Below, in pieces: positions 49,401-62,128 of a stretch of 64,000 bases of DNA. The translations under genes and the position numbers were made by a program. Source of the stretch: Acridotheres tristis (lineage: Eukaryota > Chordata > Aves > Passeriformes > Sturnidae); contig CM072908.1 of assembly GCA_037013685.1 (NCBI GenBank), positions 3,671,001 to 3,735,000 of the forward strand, given 5' to 3'. The notes below the pieces were generated by a model that made no database searches, was not told the origin of the DNA, and saw nothing but the letters and a program-made list of their open reading frames with translations. The first letter of the stretch is position 1. Each line of letters opens with the position of its first letter.

Positions 49401-51429
49401 TCGGTGGAGTGCCAGGGATGTTGTTTTGACACTTTGATTTGATGCGAGGACACGCGAATAGAAAGCCACCAGTGAATAGAAGAATAAATCTATATGTTCC
49501 TTGCTGTCACTTCAACTAGAAAGCAAAGCTGGCAGCTCTCGCTCTTCAGGGAATCTGAGATTATTCGGACAAAGGTTTCCCCGTGGGTGGCACACTCACA
49601 GGAACAAAGGAGCAGGGTTCACAGGAGGAACAAGTGTCCTGCAGCCAGCGCGATCAAAAGCGAGCCCCGGAACTGTGTGTACACCAGGTTGGACAGGAGA
49701 GATTGAACAACAATCAGGTGCACAAGAAACCCATTCAGAGAGAGGGTTCTGAGGGAATTGAAACAAGCGTTGGCCCTGCTTCGTCTGCAGACAATAGCAC
49801 TGTTTAAGCAGAAACTGCTGCACTGTGTGGCTGTGCTTTTGTTATCCTGTTTAATAGGAAAAGAAGTAAACCAAGTTCCCAGGCAGTGCCCAGGGAGGTG
49901 TGGGTAACTTACGTGTGCACGACTGGCACAGTTTCTGTGCCCATCCATATGCCAAAGTCACTGCTTGTCTATGTCCTGCCAAACCCCAGCCGCATCACCA
50001 GAGACTTCTGCTCTTGTGCTTGGTACATTTTGGTATCAGAAGTGTTTCAGGATAGATTTTAGGGGTAAGAGAGAGAGAGAGAGAGAGAGAGCATTAACCC
50101 CTGCTCTGGCCAGCTTGGGGCATCCTGCACTGTTCCAGGGGCCAGAGACAGCAGCACTGTCAACTGCAGACCTCCTGTCCCACCTGCAGACCTCCTGTCC
50201 CACCTGCAGACTGCCTATCCCACTTTCCAGACCTCCTGTCCCACCTGCACTGCCCATTCCACCTTCCAGACACTGTCAAGCTTTCCTCCACCAGCATCAG
50301 AGCCAATGGAGCTGCTCTGGCCCTGGAAGTCAGCCTGGCCCTGTGCCAGCCGGCATCCATGGCAGGGTGATCCTCTCTGTAATGGATTTCTTCCAGCGAG
50401 GGAAAGCAGTGCAGTGCCCCTTGTTGCTCACACACAGCTGAACAGCAGCTCCTCCTCCCCTCTAAGCTCTCCAGAGACAAACTGCTCTGGCCAAGAAGTC
50501 AGCAGGCTGGAGCAGCCCCTGGATCTCACAATTCCCTGAGGACAGCATTGTTTTTTACCACTGCTGATGCTCCTGCTGTGTTGCCAAGGTGGAGCTTCCC
50601 TGCACTTGACCCACGGCGATCTCTGCATTTGCAGCTCTGCAGTTCTCAGGGCTTTGTGCTTTTGGTCACATTCCTGCACGGGGAACAGACACATCCTTCA
50701 GTTTTGTCTCCACGCTCAGTAACCATGGAAAGAAAAAACCCTTAAGGAGTGCCGAGGTTGCATCTTTGGGCAGCAGAACTGTACAGGTGTGCACTTCCAT
50801 AAGTACTGCAGACAGGAGTTTATTAGATTCCACTAGCATGGCAACTGCTGCATTACAGATGCTGGAGACTTTGGAAGGAAGCCAACCACCAGTTTCTCAA
50901 AGAATATTTTATCACCATTGGGCTGTGCTGAGTGAGGATTCTTCTTTTCAAAGCAGAGAGAGCTGGGCAGGACGAGGAGAGGGGCCACCACAGTCAAGTT
51001 GAAGCAATTCTTTCTTCTGCAGTTTAATCCTCTTCCCTCCCCTTGATACGCAGTTTATTTAATTGTGGAGACAAGATGCATTGCTTTCCTGAGGGATTGT
51101 GGGAGAATATTTGTAATCCAAGGGCTGTAATTGAACTCGGTAATAATAATTATACTTCTCTTCATTAATATGTCTTAAAGCTCATTACAAACTATTTTCG
51201 TGCCAGCATCTTTGCCAAATCCCTACAGGGTTAGAGATAACTTCTTATTTCAGTAAAGAAACGCCTTAAAGGACTCTCGCAGGGCAGCAGCAACAGGCAA
51301 ACCCCTGAGCTCACTTTTGAGGCCCGGGAAGTGTGATCCCAAGGGATATGAGGAACTGATCAACAGGGTAGAGCTGGTCAGGGGCTGGCCTAGGATGGGG
51401 AATCCCCAGGCTTGGTGCCATTCAGCCTG
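46401..51429. other. Gene-free intergenic sequence
   Basis: No gene could be supported. Contains a (GA)13-type microsatellite (about 50070-50091) and a short minisatellite (50160-50275). The block 51000-51245 is AT-rich, single-copy in appearance and free of CR1 signatures, a candidate conserved element. Open frames here are short and lack family resemblance. Confidence 0.35.
50160..50275. repeat. 18-bp minisatellite
   Basis: Five to six imperfect copies of an 18-bp unit resembling cagacctcctgtcccacct, partly degenerate at the right end. Confidence 0.8.
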
Positions 51430-51870
51430 CAGCAGTTTTACTGCTCCCACTGGAGATGGAGCACCTCTCCTCTGAGGAAAGGCTGAGAGAATTGAGATTG
51501 TTCAGCCTGGAAAAGAAAAGGCTTTGGGATGACCTAATTGTGGTCTCCTGAAGGGAGCTGACAGGAAAGATGGAGAGAGACTATTTACGAGGACTCGGAG
51601 TGACAGGACAAAGGGGGAATGGCTTCACATTGATAGAGAGCATAGTTAGAAGAGATAATAGGAAAAAATTCTTCCCTGTGAGAATGGTGAGGCCCTGGCA
51701 CAGGTTTCCCAGAGAAGCTGTGGCTGCCCTTGGATCCCTGAAAGAGTCAAGGCCAGGTTAGATGGGGCTTGGAGCAACCTGAGATCATGGACGGTGTCCC
51801 TGCCCACATCAGGGTGCTGGAACAGGACGAGCTTCCAACCCAAACCATCCTGGGATTCTGTGATTCATCT
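51430..51870 (+). mobile_element. CR1 LINE 3' fragment
   Basis: The longest CR1 copy in the window (about 440 bp), in plus orientation: gatggagcacctctcctctg, gattgttcagcctggaaaag, gggatgacctaattgtggtc, gtttcccagagaagctgtgg and the ggattctgtgattc terminus. Confidence 0.9.
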
Positions 51871-54800
51871 GAACTGGGGTCAGCTGGGCTCTGAGAATGC
51901 TATTCCAAGCTCAATAGTCAGTCATGGCACAAAAACTCTGCTTGAATCTGCCTGTCCAGAGAAGGGGAGCCATTCCTGAGGCACGAGGCTTTCCCGAGCT
52001 GTTCTGCCTGGCTGAAGCACCTGTGGAGCTGTGCCCACCACAGGGATCCAGCTGTGCTCTTGCAGGCAGTGCCTGACACGGGGTGCCTGTGTCGTTGTAT
52101 GCCCCAAGGAGTGGATCTAAAAGCGGATGCTTTTCAGTACAAGAATGTCTATTCCAGATCACAAGTCTGCAATTAAAATGAAAAATTCAAACTCATTTTA
52201 CTTAGACGAGAGGTATGAGGGCCACAGTGCATTAAGATGTGTTCTAAACTCTCAAATCTCATTATCACTGAAGTGAGGTCCCAGTGCAAATCCCAGTGTG
52301 CAGAGGGCAAAACGCTCCCTAGGTTTAGGAAAACATTCTGTCTCTCTCCAAGGAGGGGATGTGGCTCTTTCAGGAATGCTACTCAATATTTAAGCTCAGT
52401 CTGTGCGACATGTGAGGTACCTTAGCATTCATTATCCTGTTTGTGCCAGCGTCTCTGCTGAGTCCTTGGTGCACTGGGGAGAACCATTTTCCTGCTACAG
52501 CAGCAGCACTAAGGTGTGCTGTGGCAATTACAGGGGAATATAAATTTTCAGCTCTCCTGAAATCGCAGTACTCCTATTAAAGCAGCCCACTGGCTATGTG
52601 CTAAATTTGCCCAGACAGCGGCAGGGCCAGACAATGATGGCCTGTGGAGATCCTCCAGAATAGGCCGTGTGCTGCTGGGTTGGCTGTGGATGAAATGCAC
52701 TCCTCTGTCACCGGCTCTCCAGCTCAGAGCACTTCCAAGAGAAAAAAAATAAAATGAAAAAGGAGCAGAACAAGCAGCAGCAGCACAATAGGCTTTCTTT
52801 GAAGCAATTCTTCCAGGTATGTGTGCACTTGCTCCCCGGATCTGCAAGTATTTGTCAAATAAATTCAATTAATTTTCTCAAACAACCACTTCTGCTTTTC
52901 ATTGGAATCTCTCCCAATCAAGCTCACCCATTGACATTTGAAGTTCCCATTCCCCAGAGCCACAATAGCCAGGAGGAGAGGAGCTGCGGTGTCCCAGGGG
53001 GCTGCTGGTCACCCAGCTGGGCACAGCAGGGGACAGTTCTGCCACTTTTGCTCTGCAAAGCCCTCACTCCATGAGTAAGGAAAGCTCTGATCTGGATCAT
53101 CGGCTCCAGGTAGAATTTGCAGACAGAAGAGAAACAGATGACAACAGGGGAAGTTTGGAGGTTTGAATGGCAGGCACAGACACTTGGAGAATCCTTGCCT
53201 TGGAGCAGAACTGAGCAGAAGTCATGTCCATAGCTGGGGGGGACCATCCCCTCCTCCCCATCACCCTGTGCTTGCACATCCCTGAGCTCAGCCGACACCC
53301 GCGTCTCACAGAGAATGTCAGAGAGCCCCGGCAGCAGCCGGCATGGCTGAGGGCAGCAGAGCACAGAGCAGCAACTTGGAAATCATCTCTGCCTGTCTCA
53401 AAGCTGCCTGTGTGCTGTGAGAGCAGCTCCATGCGGGAGCCAGACGGCGGGGATCAGCCAGGCACCGCACCGCCAGGCTGCTGCTTGGCAGCTCCTGCCG
53501 GGGGATGCGGGGGAGCGCCCGCCGCACGCCTCGGCTCCCGCTGCAGAGCCCTCCTGTGCGGCTGGAACGGTGCTAGGGCTCGGCTGAGGGACGCTCAGCC
53601 TCCTCCACCTCCCCTGCCCCTGTCCTGACGGCAGGGAGGCTGGGAGAATGGCTGCACTCACAACATGCCTGTTCCCACATCTCCCTCGCCAGCCCTTTGC
53701 TTCTGAGAACGTTTTTGCCTCTGAGTTTCTCATCTCCTTCCAAAACATGACACATCCCTTAAACTGACTTGAATGTAAACGATGCAAATGCAAGGAGAAG
53801 GTAATTAGTCTCTGGAGGCTACAACTGGGTTTTAAGCAACGAAATCATTGGAAATGGGTTCTATTTCACATCACTGAGAAAGGAAGAAATCCCTCAAGAG
53901 TTGGTTTGGGGAGGGGTGGGTTGCAGCCCATCGCTGCTGAAAGCTGTCACCCTTCTCTTTCAAGAACTGCCTTTGATTTAACCTGCCTGTAAGGCTTCAT
54001 TCCCCAAAGCAGGACAGGAGGAGGCTCAGGCAGCAGCCCCCAGTGACACACACTGTTCCCATCTCCATCTGCTCAGCCCATGCAAAACACCACCCCTAAA
54101 AACCCCCAAATGCTCATCCCCTGTGCCCTGAAATTCACCCCGTGGGTTCTGCCTCCCTGCAGCATCAGCTTGCCAAAACCCACTCCTACTCTTGGCCATG
54201 GAGGCCTGAAAGTCATTCCTACCCTGGCCCAGGAGCTGCAGCTGCGATCGACTGGCTGGGCTCATATGTTCCAAATCACCCTAATGGCACTTCAGAAATG
54301 CAAATAAAAGTGAGATTATGATATTTTACGTAAATAAGCAATGTGGCAATCCCAGCCTGGCTTGGCCTGCCAGGCAAATTCACTGGAGAGATACTAACAT
54401 TGAAATATGTGAACATGTTTGCATGGAACATTTATTGTATAACTCTGGGCTCCAATAAAGCCTTGTATAAATTATTCATTTTGGAATCGAGATGAAATGC
54501 CAAAACCCACCCACCAAGGGACTGCTTTTATTACTACCAGAGATCTAGTCTTAGTTAGCAGCTAAGCTGTTAACAGAGCTCACAAGGTAATTCCAAATGG
54601 GGAATAACCCTCTGCCTTGGTGTCACCACGTGCCCTGTGCCGAGAGCAGCGCCTGGGGACCCGCACACCCACACACGCTGCTTTAGGGGGAAAAACCATG
54701 TCCTGAAGAGTGTAAACTTCTTCCTGCTGTGCTCATCCGGGGAGCTGGAAGGGCAAGGAAGTGTTTGTGGAGGACACCAGAGCTGGCACAAGAGCCCGGC

Positions 54801-57800
54801 ATGGCTCGGAGCCTCCGGAGCACAGACCCCAGGAGCAGCCCCCACGGGGCACAGCGGGCACCGAGGGCTGGCTCAGGCCACCAAAGTGTGACAGCCGGGC
54901 ACACGCAGCGCCAGCACCTCCTGTACCAGGACACAAAATCCCGGGTAGCAGTTGCCATGGCAACTCCTCTTCTTAAACGCTGCTGTTAAACTGTTGCATC
55001 GCGGGCCCCCCGCGAGCTTCATCACGGGGCTGCAGCGATGACAGGACCCTGTCCTTGTCCTCAGGTCCTGGCCCAGGTTCTGGTCCTGGTCCTGCCCTGC
55101 TGCATGGGCTTGTGCTGCTCCCTGCCTGGCACACCATGCCGAGGCATAACCATAACGAGGTCGCTTGTTCTTTCTGGAGCTGAAGGCTGACATTAAGGAG
55201 CCCGTTACCAATTTGCTGTTGAAAATTACTTTTTCCGTCTGAAATACCTGCAGCGCCCAAGGTCCCCAGGTGTAGCTGCAATTAGTCTTCCACTCACCCC
55301 TTCCTCCCACCTTATACCTCCCCCTCTGCAGTTGCCAGGAGGCAAAACAAAGTGATGGATCATGGATGTGAGTTTGGGGACTGCTGACTTCCCCGATTTG
55401 AATGGGGAGGGCTGCAGAGACTTTTTTCGAGCTGCATGTAGCCTGCCCCGTGACATCTCCAGCCCACTCAGGTGGATGGGAGGATTTTCCTTCAGCCTCC
55501 ACACAGACAGTTTCCCCCTTCTCTTCCAGCTGGGGAAAAGACTCAATGGTCTTGGAGGCTTCTTCCAAAATAAATTATTCTCTGTGTCTGTGATTCTGCA
55601 CTGACTGTGCTGACAGCAGTGGACATCCCAGCCAGGGAGTCAGAAACCCATGAGTGCCATTGCAGTCCCAAGACAGCCAGCCCTGCTGGCACATGATGTT
55701 CTGGGAGCACATCTGGGGATGGCAGCAGCAGCAGCAGCAGTGTTCTATTCCAGCAGTAGCAGCCCAGCACTTGCACAGTCACAGACATCCACAGTCCCAG
55801 GCATCCCGTGCAGCTGCAATAAGTTCTCCTTCCCTAATGTAACTTTTTTATACCAGCAGCTGTCTTAGCCTCCAGCAGGGTTTTATGGATCATAAGAAAG
55901 GCTAAGTGAAAGTTTTCCTTTTTTTATATTTTTTTGGAAGCAGATCAAACACTCAAAATGGAATGGCTTGGTGTGGTCTGGAGCAGGGAGCAGTGACAGG
56001 TGGAGGGGAGCTGCTGGTTCCCTGGGAGGGGACACGTGTCCCACAGCTGTGCCCTGGCCCTGCACCACCCTCCCATGACACCTTTTTTGGCCCCAGAGCA
56101 GGGATGGGAGATGGGAGCCAGAAGGGCAACAGTGACACGGTGATCTTGTGCACCAGCCTGCTCCTGGCTTGTTTTGGCTGCAGGGTGGGGAATACTCTCA
56201 CTGCAGGGAATGCTAATAAGGGGGTTTGTGTGTGAGAGAGAAATAGAGGTGAAACCACCTATCACAACTGTGAATAACGGAATTATGAGAGTAATAATTA
56301 CCCATGCAGAGATTCCAGGCAGAACAATCATCACAAGTGCCGTATCATCGACTGTCTGGGTCTCCATAGGCATCTCCCACCCCTTGGTTTGTATCACACT
56401 ACACAGCTCCAGGCACCTCTGATGCTCCACCACAGCTTCTAGCCCTGGGACCAGAGTTGTCAGGACCAGGGGAGCCCTGGGAGAGCATTTTCTTGCTTGG
56501 GGAAGCAGCCAAGTGATTTCTTTCCCTTGTAACCCCATGTTCAGAAGGTGAAGATAAACACACTCTTGTCTGCAATTGGACCTCAGTGGTGGAAGACTCC
56601 ATGGATGGGTTAGGAAATATGTCCAGGCACTGGGACTTTAAACAAAACTTCATTCTGGATAAGTCTGGAAAATGTATCTTGAGTTTCAGAGGCCAAGTGG
56701 TGACATCTCATTGTGCAGGAGAGATGAGACAGTGCCAGATTGTGACATCTCCAGCGGGGATTTTATCTCCTCTCCCACAGCAGTGTGATTTGGGAGGCTC
56801 TGTGTTTTGGCAAGGAGATGATCAAGTGGCTCTGAGGACCTGGAGCCAGCGGTGTCACAGGCTCTCCACTAAGTTGATGTTTAAGCCTGTGCTAGATCAC
56901 TGATTGCACAAGTTCCTGAGGCTGCCTCTCCTCAGCATCAGCTGGTGCTTGCAGGGAGGAGCCGGCCAGATTTTGGATTTTGGCTGGGGCTGCTGCCCAC
57001 CTCCCTGGGTGTGCAAGGGAAAGGAAAATGGGATCAGGACCTGCCCTTCCTTTGGAGATGGGCAATCATCCCTCATGTGCAGGTGCAGGGGCTGAGCTGT
57101 TTGGGCCCCCCAGTTTGTGGAGTACATCCATCTGATCTTAGTCAGGGTCTCCCTGCACCACTTGGTGCTACCTGGGGGAGTTTGCCATGGCTTCCCAGCT
57201 GGATCATGCCTGGCAAGTGCAGCTCAGAGGGACCACGTGCCCGGCCCTTGCCACCTGCCCCAGCCACTGGAGGAGAATCTCATCCTGTGCCAGCATCTTT
57301 CCATGCAGCATTCATTGCATGGCACACAGGGGAGATTCACCCTGCAGAAATCCAAAGAATGAGGAAAAGTGTCAATAAACATATATTTTTTTACAGTCCA
57401 TTATCTTACCCTTGCCAGCTTTTAGCCTGTTATTGCACCAAGCCATTAAATCCCCTCCATGAGGGCAACATGCTATTTGTGAAACACAGCATAATGGGAC
57501 CATTAATGCCTCCTCTCCCCACCACAGCACTGCTCCAGGAGAGGCATTAATATCCACATTCACAAAACCAATCCCTTAGTTCCAGGTTATTTGCCCTTAA
57601 TGCAACGATATTGCCGAAATCCCCCCTAAAATTAGCACTGGTGATTTTAACAAAACCAATAAAGCGTATTAATTAATAATCCCCGTGTTGAATACATGAA
57701 TACAAACAGGTCGTTCTAGCTGTCTGTGAGCTCTTTCAGGAGCAGAAGGGCTTGTGATTTCTTGACGACGGTCACCAGAGGACAGGAATAATTTGCAGTC

Positions 57801-60800
57801 GAGTGGCTCGATGGAGTCACAGCTGACTTGCCCTGAGAGCGGGGCCCCATTTGTTGCTGTGAGACTGGCGCCGCACTCCGTGCTCACTGGTATTTCCATT
57901 TACTGCCCTTCCCTGGTCTATTTTTGAAAAATAATTAAACAGCATTTCCAGTTCAATACTGTTTGGCTCTATTAGTAATACAATCTAACGTGCAGAATTA
58001 AAATAACAAAGGCAAGCAGTACTGTCTTCCTGAAGCCTGCAGCCCCTCTCCAGGATGCAGACCCATGCTGGGGCTCCCTGCTGTCCCTGTCTCTGTCCCT
58101 GCCGAGGCCAGCTCGCAGTGATGGGGACAGGGATAGGGATGGGCTGCCAGTGGAGCAGGGCCCGGCTCTGCCAGCTCAGTCCCCGGCTCCCCTCTGTGTT
58201 CTCCAGAGTGTCCTTGCTCCCCAGCCCACAGCTCCACTCGGAGCACACAGCTGAGCCATCTCTGCTCTTTTCCTGCTCCTGACGTAGCGGCTGAGGCTGC
58301 TGGCAGAGTTTGCCAGCCGAGGAGAACATGAGAAACAGCGAGCTGTGATTATTATCCACCCCCTTCTGAAAGCCTTGTCATTAGCAGGGTGACATGGGGA
58401 CAGCCACCGAGGTGCTGTGGGCTGTGGGCATGCAGCGAGCAGGGAGGACCATCCAAGGCCAAAAACAGCTTGGGGAAACCCTGTTTTGAGCATGTCTGGC
58501 TCTGGAAGTAGACTAGAGCACAGTGCAGCATGGGGCTGGAAGCAGAGTGGAGTGACCCAGGCGATGTCCCTGAGAGCAGTGGGAGAAGCTGCCAGTGCCA
58601 GGCCTGGACATGCTAGCTCCAGCAGTGTGACCATGGCACTAACTCACAGTTATAAATGTTTGGATGCTGCTGAGATATGTATCGACAGCAGCAATTAATC
58701 CCCTGCTTTGTTTGCTGACCTGCTGCATAGGAAGGGTCACACTCAATTCAGCTACTGAAATATGCCGTTATTGTTGGAGGCAGCGACTTCCCTTCATGTC
58801 TCTTGCCAGCTTTTAGATTTCATTCTTCTAAATCCTGGCACTGAAAAGCACCACCCCAGGCAGCACTGGAGGCTCGTGCTGGTGGAGACGGGAGCGCCGG
58901 CGAGGAGCTCCCAGGGGATGTGTTGGGGACAGCCGGGGGAGCTGGCACTGCTTCCCTGCCAGCCCTGCGCCCGCGGCACCCCTCTGCCAGCAAGAATCAA
59001 CATTTCGTGAGCTTTACCCTCCTCCACCTTCTCCTGCTCCTTTTCCTCCTCCTCCTGTTCCTTCTCCTCCTCCTTCTCCTCCTCCTCCACACAGCCCCAG
59101 CTCCTGCTGGAGCAGCTTTTGGAAGGCTGTGGCATGGACATGCCTGCCAGCAGGTAGGGCTCCCACCCCAGCAGGAGGACTTGGCCTCATCCTCACAGCT
59201 TTCCCTGACTGCGCATGCAATCCAAGGAGAAATGAGTGCTGAACTCACATCCTAGTCATGCCACCTGCTTGGCTGCTGCCCTCAAGGTGCCAAACACGTT
59301 CTGGGAGCACAAACCTGCCCCGTGTGACTGGTCCCAGCTCTGTTCTGGCTTTTCCTTCCAGCACTGTCCTTATGCATTTTCTGTTAGGAATTGATTCCTA
59401 CTCTCCTTTCAGAAAAAGATCAAACAAGCCCTTATGTCTCCCTTGGCTGCCTCCTTTGTGGATTTTTAAGTCATTACCCTGTTTTTGAAGTCTGATTAAA
59501 AGGGAAGCGAGGAGCCCTGGTGTGGGGAGTCCAGGCTGGAGCCATCGTGGGTTGGAAGCAGAAGATCTCAGAGACCCCGACCCACCCAGCACCAGAACAT
59601 CCTGCCCCACACAGGATCCTCCAGCCTGCTCATCCCATTGTGCAGCTGCAGGGGAAATCAGAGCTTGTGGCCACCACTCTCTGCCCTGATATTTTTTTCT
59701 GAACAGGACTCAGTCATTGGCACCTTTCATCTCCTGCCCAGCACCCCAGTGCAGCCATGCTCAAAAAGAGCCATTCAGGAGCACAGCAGACTCCACAGCC
59801 GTCTGCAGCTTGGGAACCATCTGCCTCCTGACTGCATGGCAGCAAGAGCTTTACATGAGATAACACCCGTGTGTTAAACCTTCATCCCTCACCGGCTGCT
59901 GGTGCTTAAACAGCAAAGCTGAAGCGCACTGGAATTTACAGGATTATTATGTACATGTCGTCATCTCGAACAATGGACATGAATTTGTGACAGATGATGT
60001 GGGGACGGACTCGGAGCAGGAATTGTCTCCCTGAAGACAATGCCCTTGATGGATAATAGCAGAGCCACCTCCAAACAATCGGGGGCTGATTTTTATTTTG
60101 GCTTGAACTCCGCTTTCTCAGCGCAGGTGTCCAATTTGTCCCTGCCTGTATAAATCCCACCAGTTAAATGACTCAGCTGTTGGCACAAATCAACCCAGGA
60201 GATGTTTCCCTGGCTGGGTTTGTACCTCAGGAAGGCAGAAATACTATGCCTGTAAAAAACCAGTCAGCTCTGGTATCCTCATGCCCTAAAGGAGATTTAT
60301 TGGGATGAGTGAGGTTAAAGCAGCAGTGGGTTTCTGACCCACTGGCTCAGGCTTCCCAATGCTCCAAAGATCCATCTGATGCCCAAACCCTGCCCCAGGT
60401 ACCAGTGCAAGCAGTGGCTGGAATTTATGGCTGGGGCTGGCAGTGGGTTAAGCACCATAATCTGAGCGAGTGTTTCTGTAACCTTCTGACAAGGGTAATA
60501 AACCGGAATGAGATGCGCATTGTTCCCAGGAATTTATCAAACTGAGATTGCCTTTCCCCTTTGGGAAAGGTCGCAGTGTGCCTCATTTTATGGAGAACAA
60601 AAGACCAAGGGCGGCTGCCCTGGGGTGCAAGTGAGTGTTTGTTTGGAAAACCTTTAGGTGAAAGGAAATTCATGGTAAAATGATGGAGAGTGAGGCTGGG
60701 CCTCAGATTCACAGTGAGCTGCTCCCATCCCATTTTATCTTGGCAGCGTTATGAATCCCATGGTTTTCCACATACAGCAGGTATGGATTTCCCTCACTGG

Positions 60801-61804
60801 GGCAGGGCTGTTCTGGGCAGGTTGGTGTTGGCAAAGCAAGATGAGGCCAACCCATGCAAGCCCACCCAGTCAGCCCCCAAATGAGAAAACTTGAAGAAAC
60901 TTCAGGGCACTCAAAGGAAATAATCGTTTTTTTTCTTTCTTTCTTTTTTTTTCCTGGAACAAGTTAACATGTGGATGTTCCCACCTCATTGCTCCTCCTG
61001 GCCAGGTTGAGTTTCCCAGGTGCCCCTCAGACTCCCAAATTCTAATTCTCGGGCTGCTTTTCCCCTTCTCCCACCCTCCCCGAGCTGCTGAAGCCCCATG
61101 TGCCTCACAGGAACTACAGCAGCTTTGAGCTGTGGGTCCTTGCAGAGATTCTGATCATTTCTCATTGTTTGAAGCTGAGAAGTAGAGCCTGGATTGTATA
61201 AAGTAATTAAATAAAGCCGTCAGTCCTCCCTCTGAAGTGGCTGTGCCAGCAGTTTCATTATGGTTTGTTCTCTTTGGAATGTGACCTGGACAGCTCTTAT
61301 ACCACCCTAAGGTTTCACTTCAAGGATCTTAAAAGAAAATCAATTATTTTTAGGAATATAAATATTTTATGAAGCTGCTTCTTTTTGTAATGATGGAATA
61401 AAGAAAAATACGGCCACTTGGCTCTTCAGTGACAGGTGGGAAATGCAGGAATCCCACCTTGGAGCCTGCAGTACCTGAGTCACCTGCTCCAAGCATCTTA
61501 GCAAGGAGTCTGCAATGGAATATCCTCTGTTAAATTATAGAGCTGCCCGAGTGATCAGACTCTGATTGAAGTCTTCCATGCCCTGGCTCTGCCAGGGGAG
61601 AGTCAGCAGCTCCCTCCTGCCTCAGTGGTCCTGGTGCACGGGCAGGAGATGGCCTTGGCAAAAGTGGCCAAACAGCATTGGGACATCCTTGCTGGTGGGT
61701 GATGGTGTGCTCCACGGAGGGGAGGTGTGTCCCCTCAGCTCCAGACAGACTTTCTGTACCCCAGGGGGTGTGAAGGGCTGTGGGATGCAAGTGGCAGCGG
61801 TGCC
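51871..61804. other. Gene-free intergenic sequence with candidate regulatory blocks
   Basis: No gene could be supported. Candidate conserved non-coding blocks, chosen by AT-rich balanced composition and absence of repeats, are 54295-54490, 57340-57560, 58640-58810, 59935-60170 and 61190-61430. A polypyrimidine CT-rich microsatellite lies at 59022-59095. In human the corresponding interval is the long gene desert next to AJAP1, a plausible enhancer landscape. Confidence 0.35.
59022..59095. repeat. Polypyrimidine (CTC)n-type microsatellite
   Basis: About 75 bases almost purely C and T on the plus strand, with repeated ctcctcctc blocks. Simple sequence; frames through it give poly-Leu or poly-Glu artefacts. 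Confidence 0.85.
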
Positions 61805-62128
61805 TCCAGTGCCTGCTGGGAGACTACAGGAAAGACAGAGAGACTATTCACAGGACCCTGGAGTCGCAGGACAAGGGGGAACAGCTTCAGACTGAAGGAG
61901 GGGAAGAAATAGATGAAATCCTTCCCTGTGAGGGTGGGGAGGCACTGGCATAGGGTGTCCAGAGAAGCTGTGACTGCCCCTGGATCCCTGGAAGTGTCCA
62001 AGGCCAAGTTGGACGAGGCTTGGAGCAGCCTGGGACAGTGGAAGGTGTCCCTGCCTATGTCAAGGGGGTGGATGATTTGTAAGATCCATTACAACCCAAA
62101 TCACCCTGGGATTTCATTATTCTATCAA
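61805..62128 (+). mobile_element. CR1 LINE 3' fragment
   Basis: Plus orientation: gaaagacagagagactattc, tccctgtgagggtggggagg, tggatccctggaagtgtcca, gaaggtgtccctgcctatgt and the gggatttcattattcta terminus. Confidence 0.9.

Noticed and set aside
56586..56903. 105-codon plus-strand frame with protein-like composition
   Set aside because: No family resemblance, no flanking splice sites and no repeat identity; kept as unassigned intergenic DNA.
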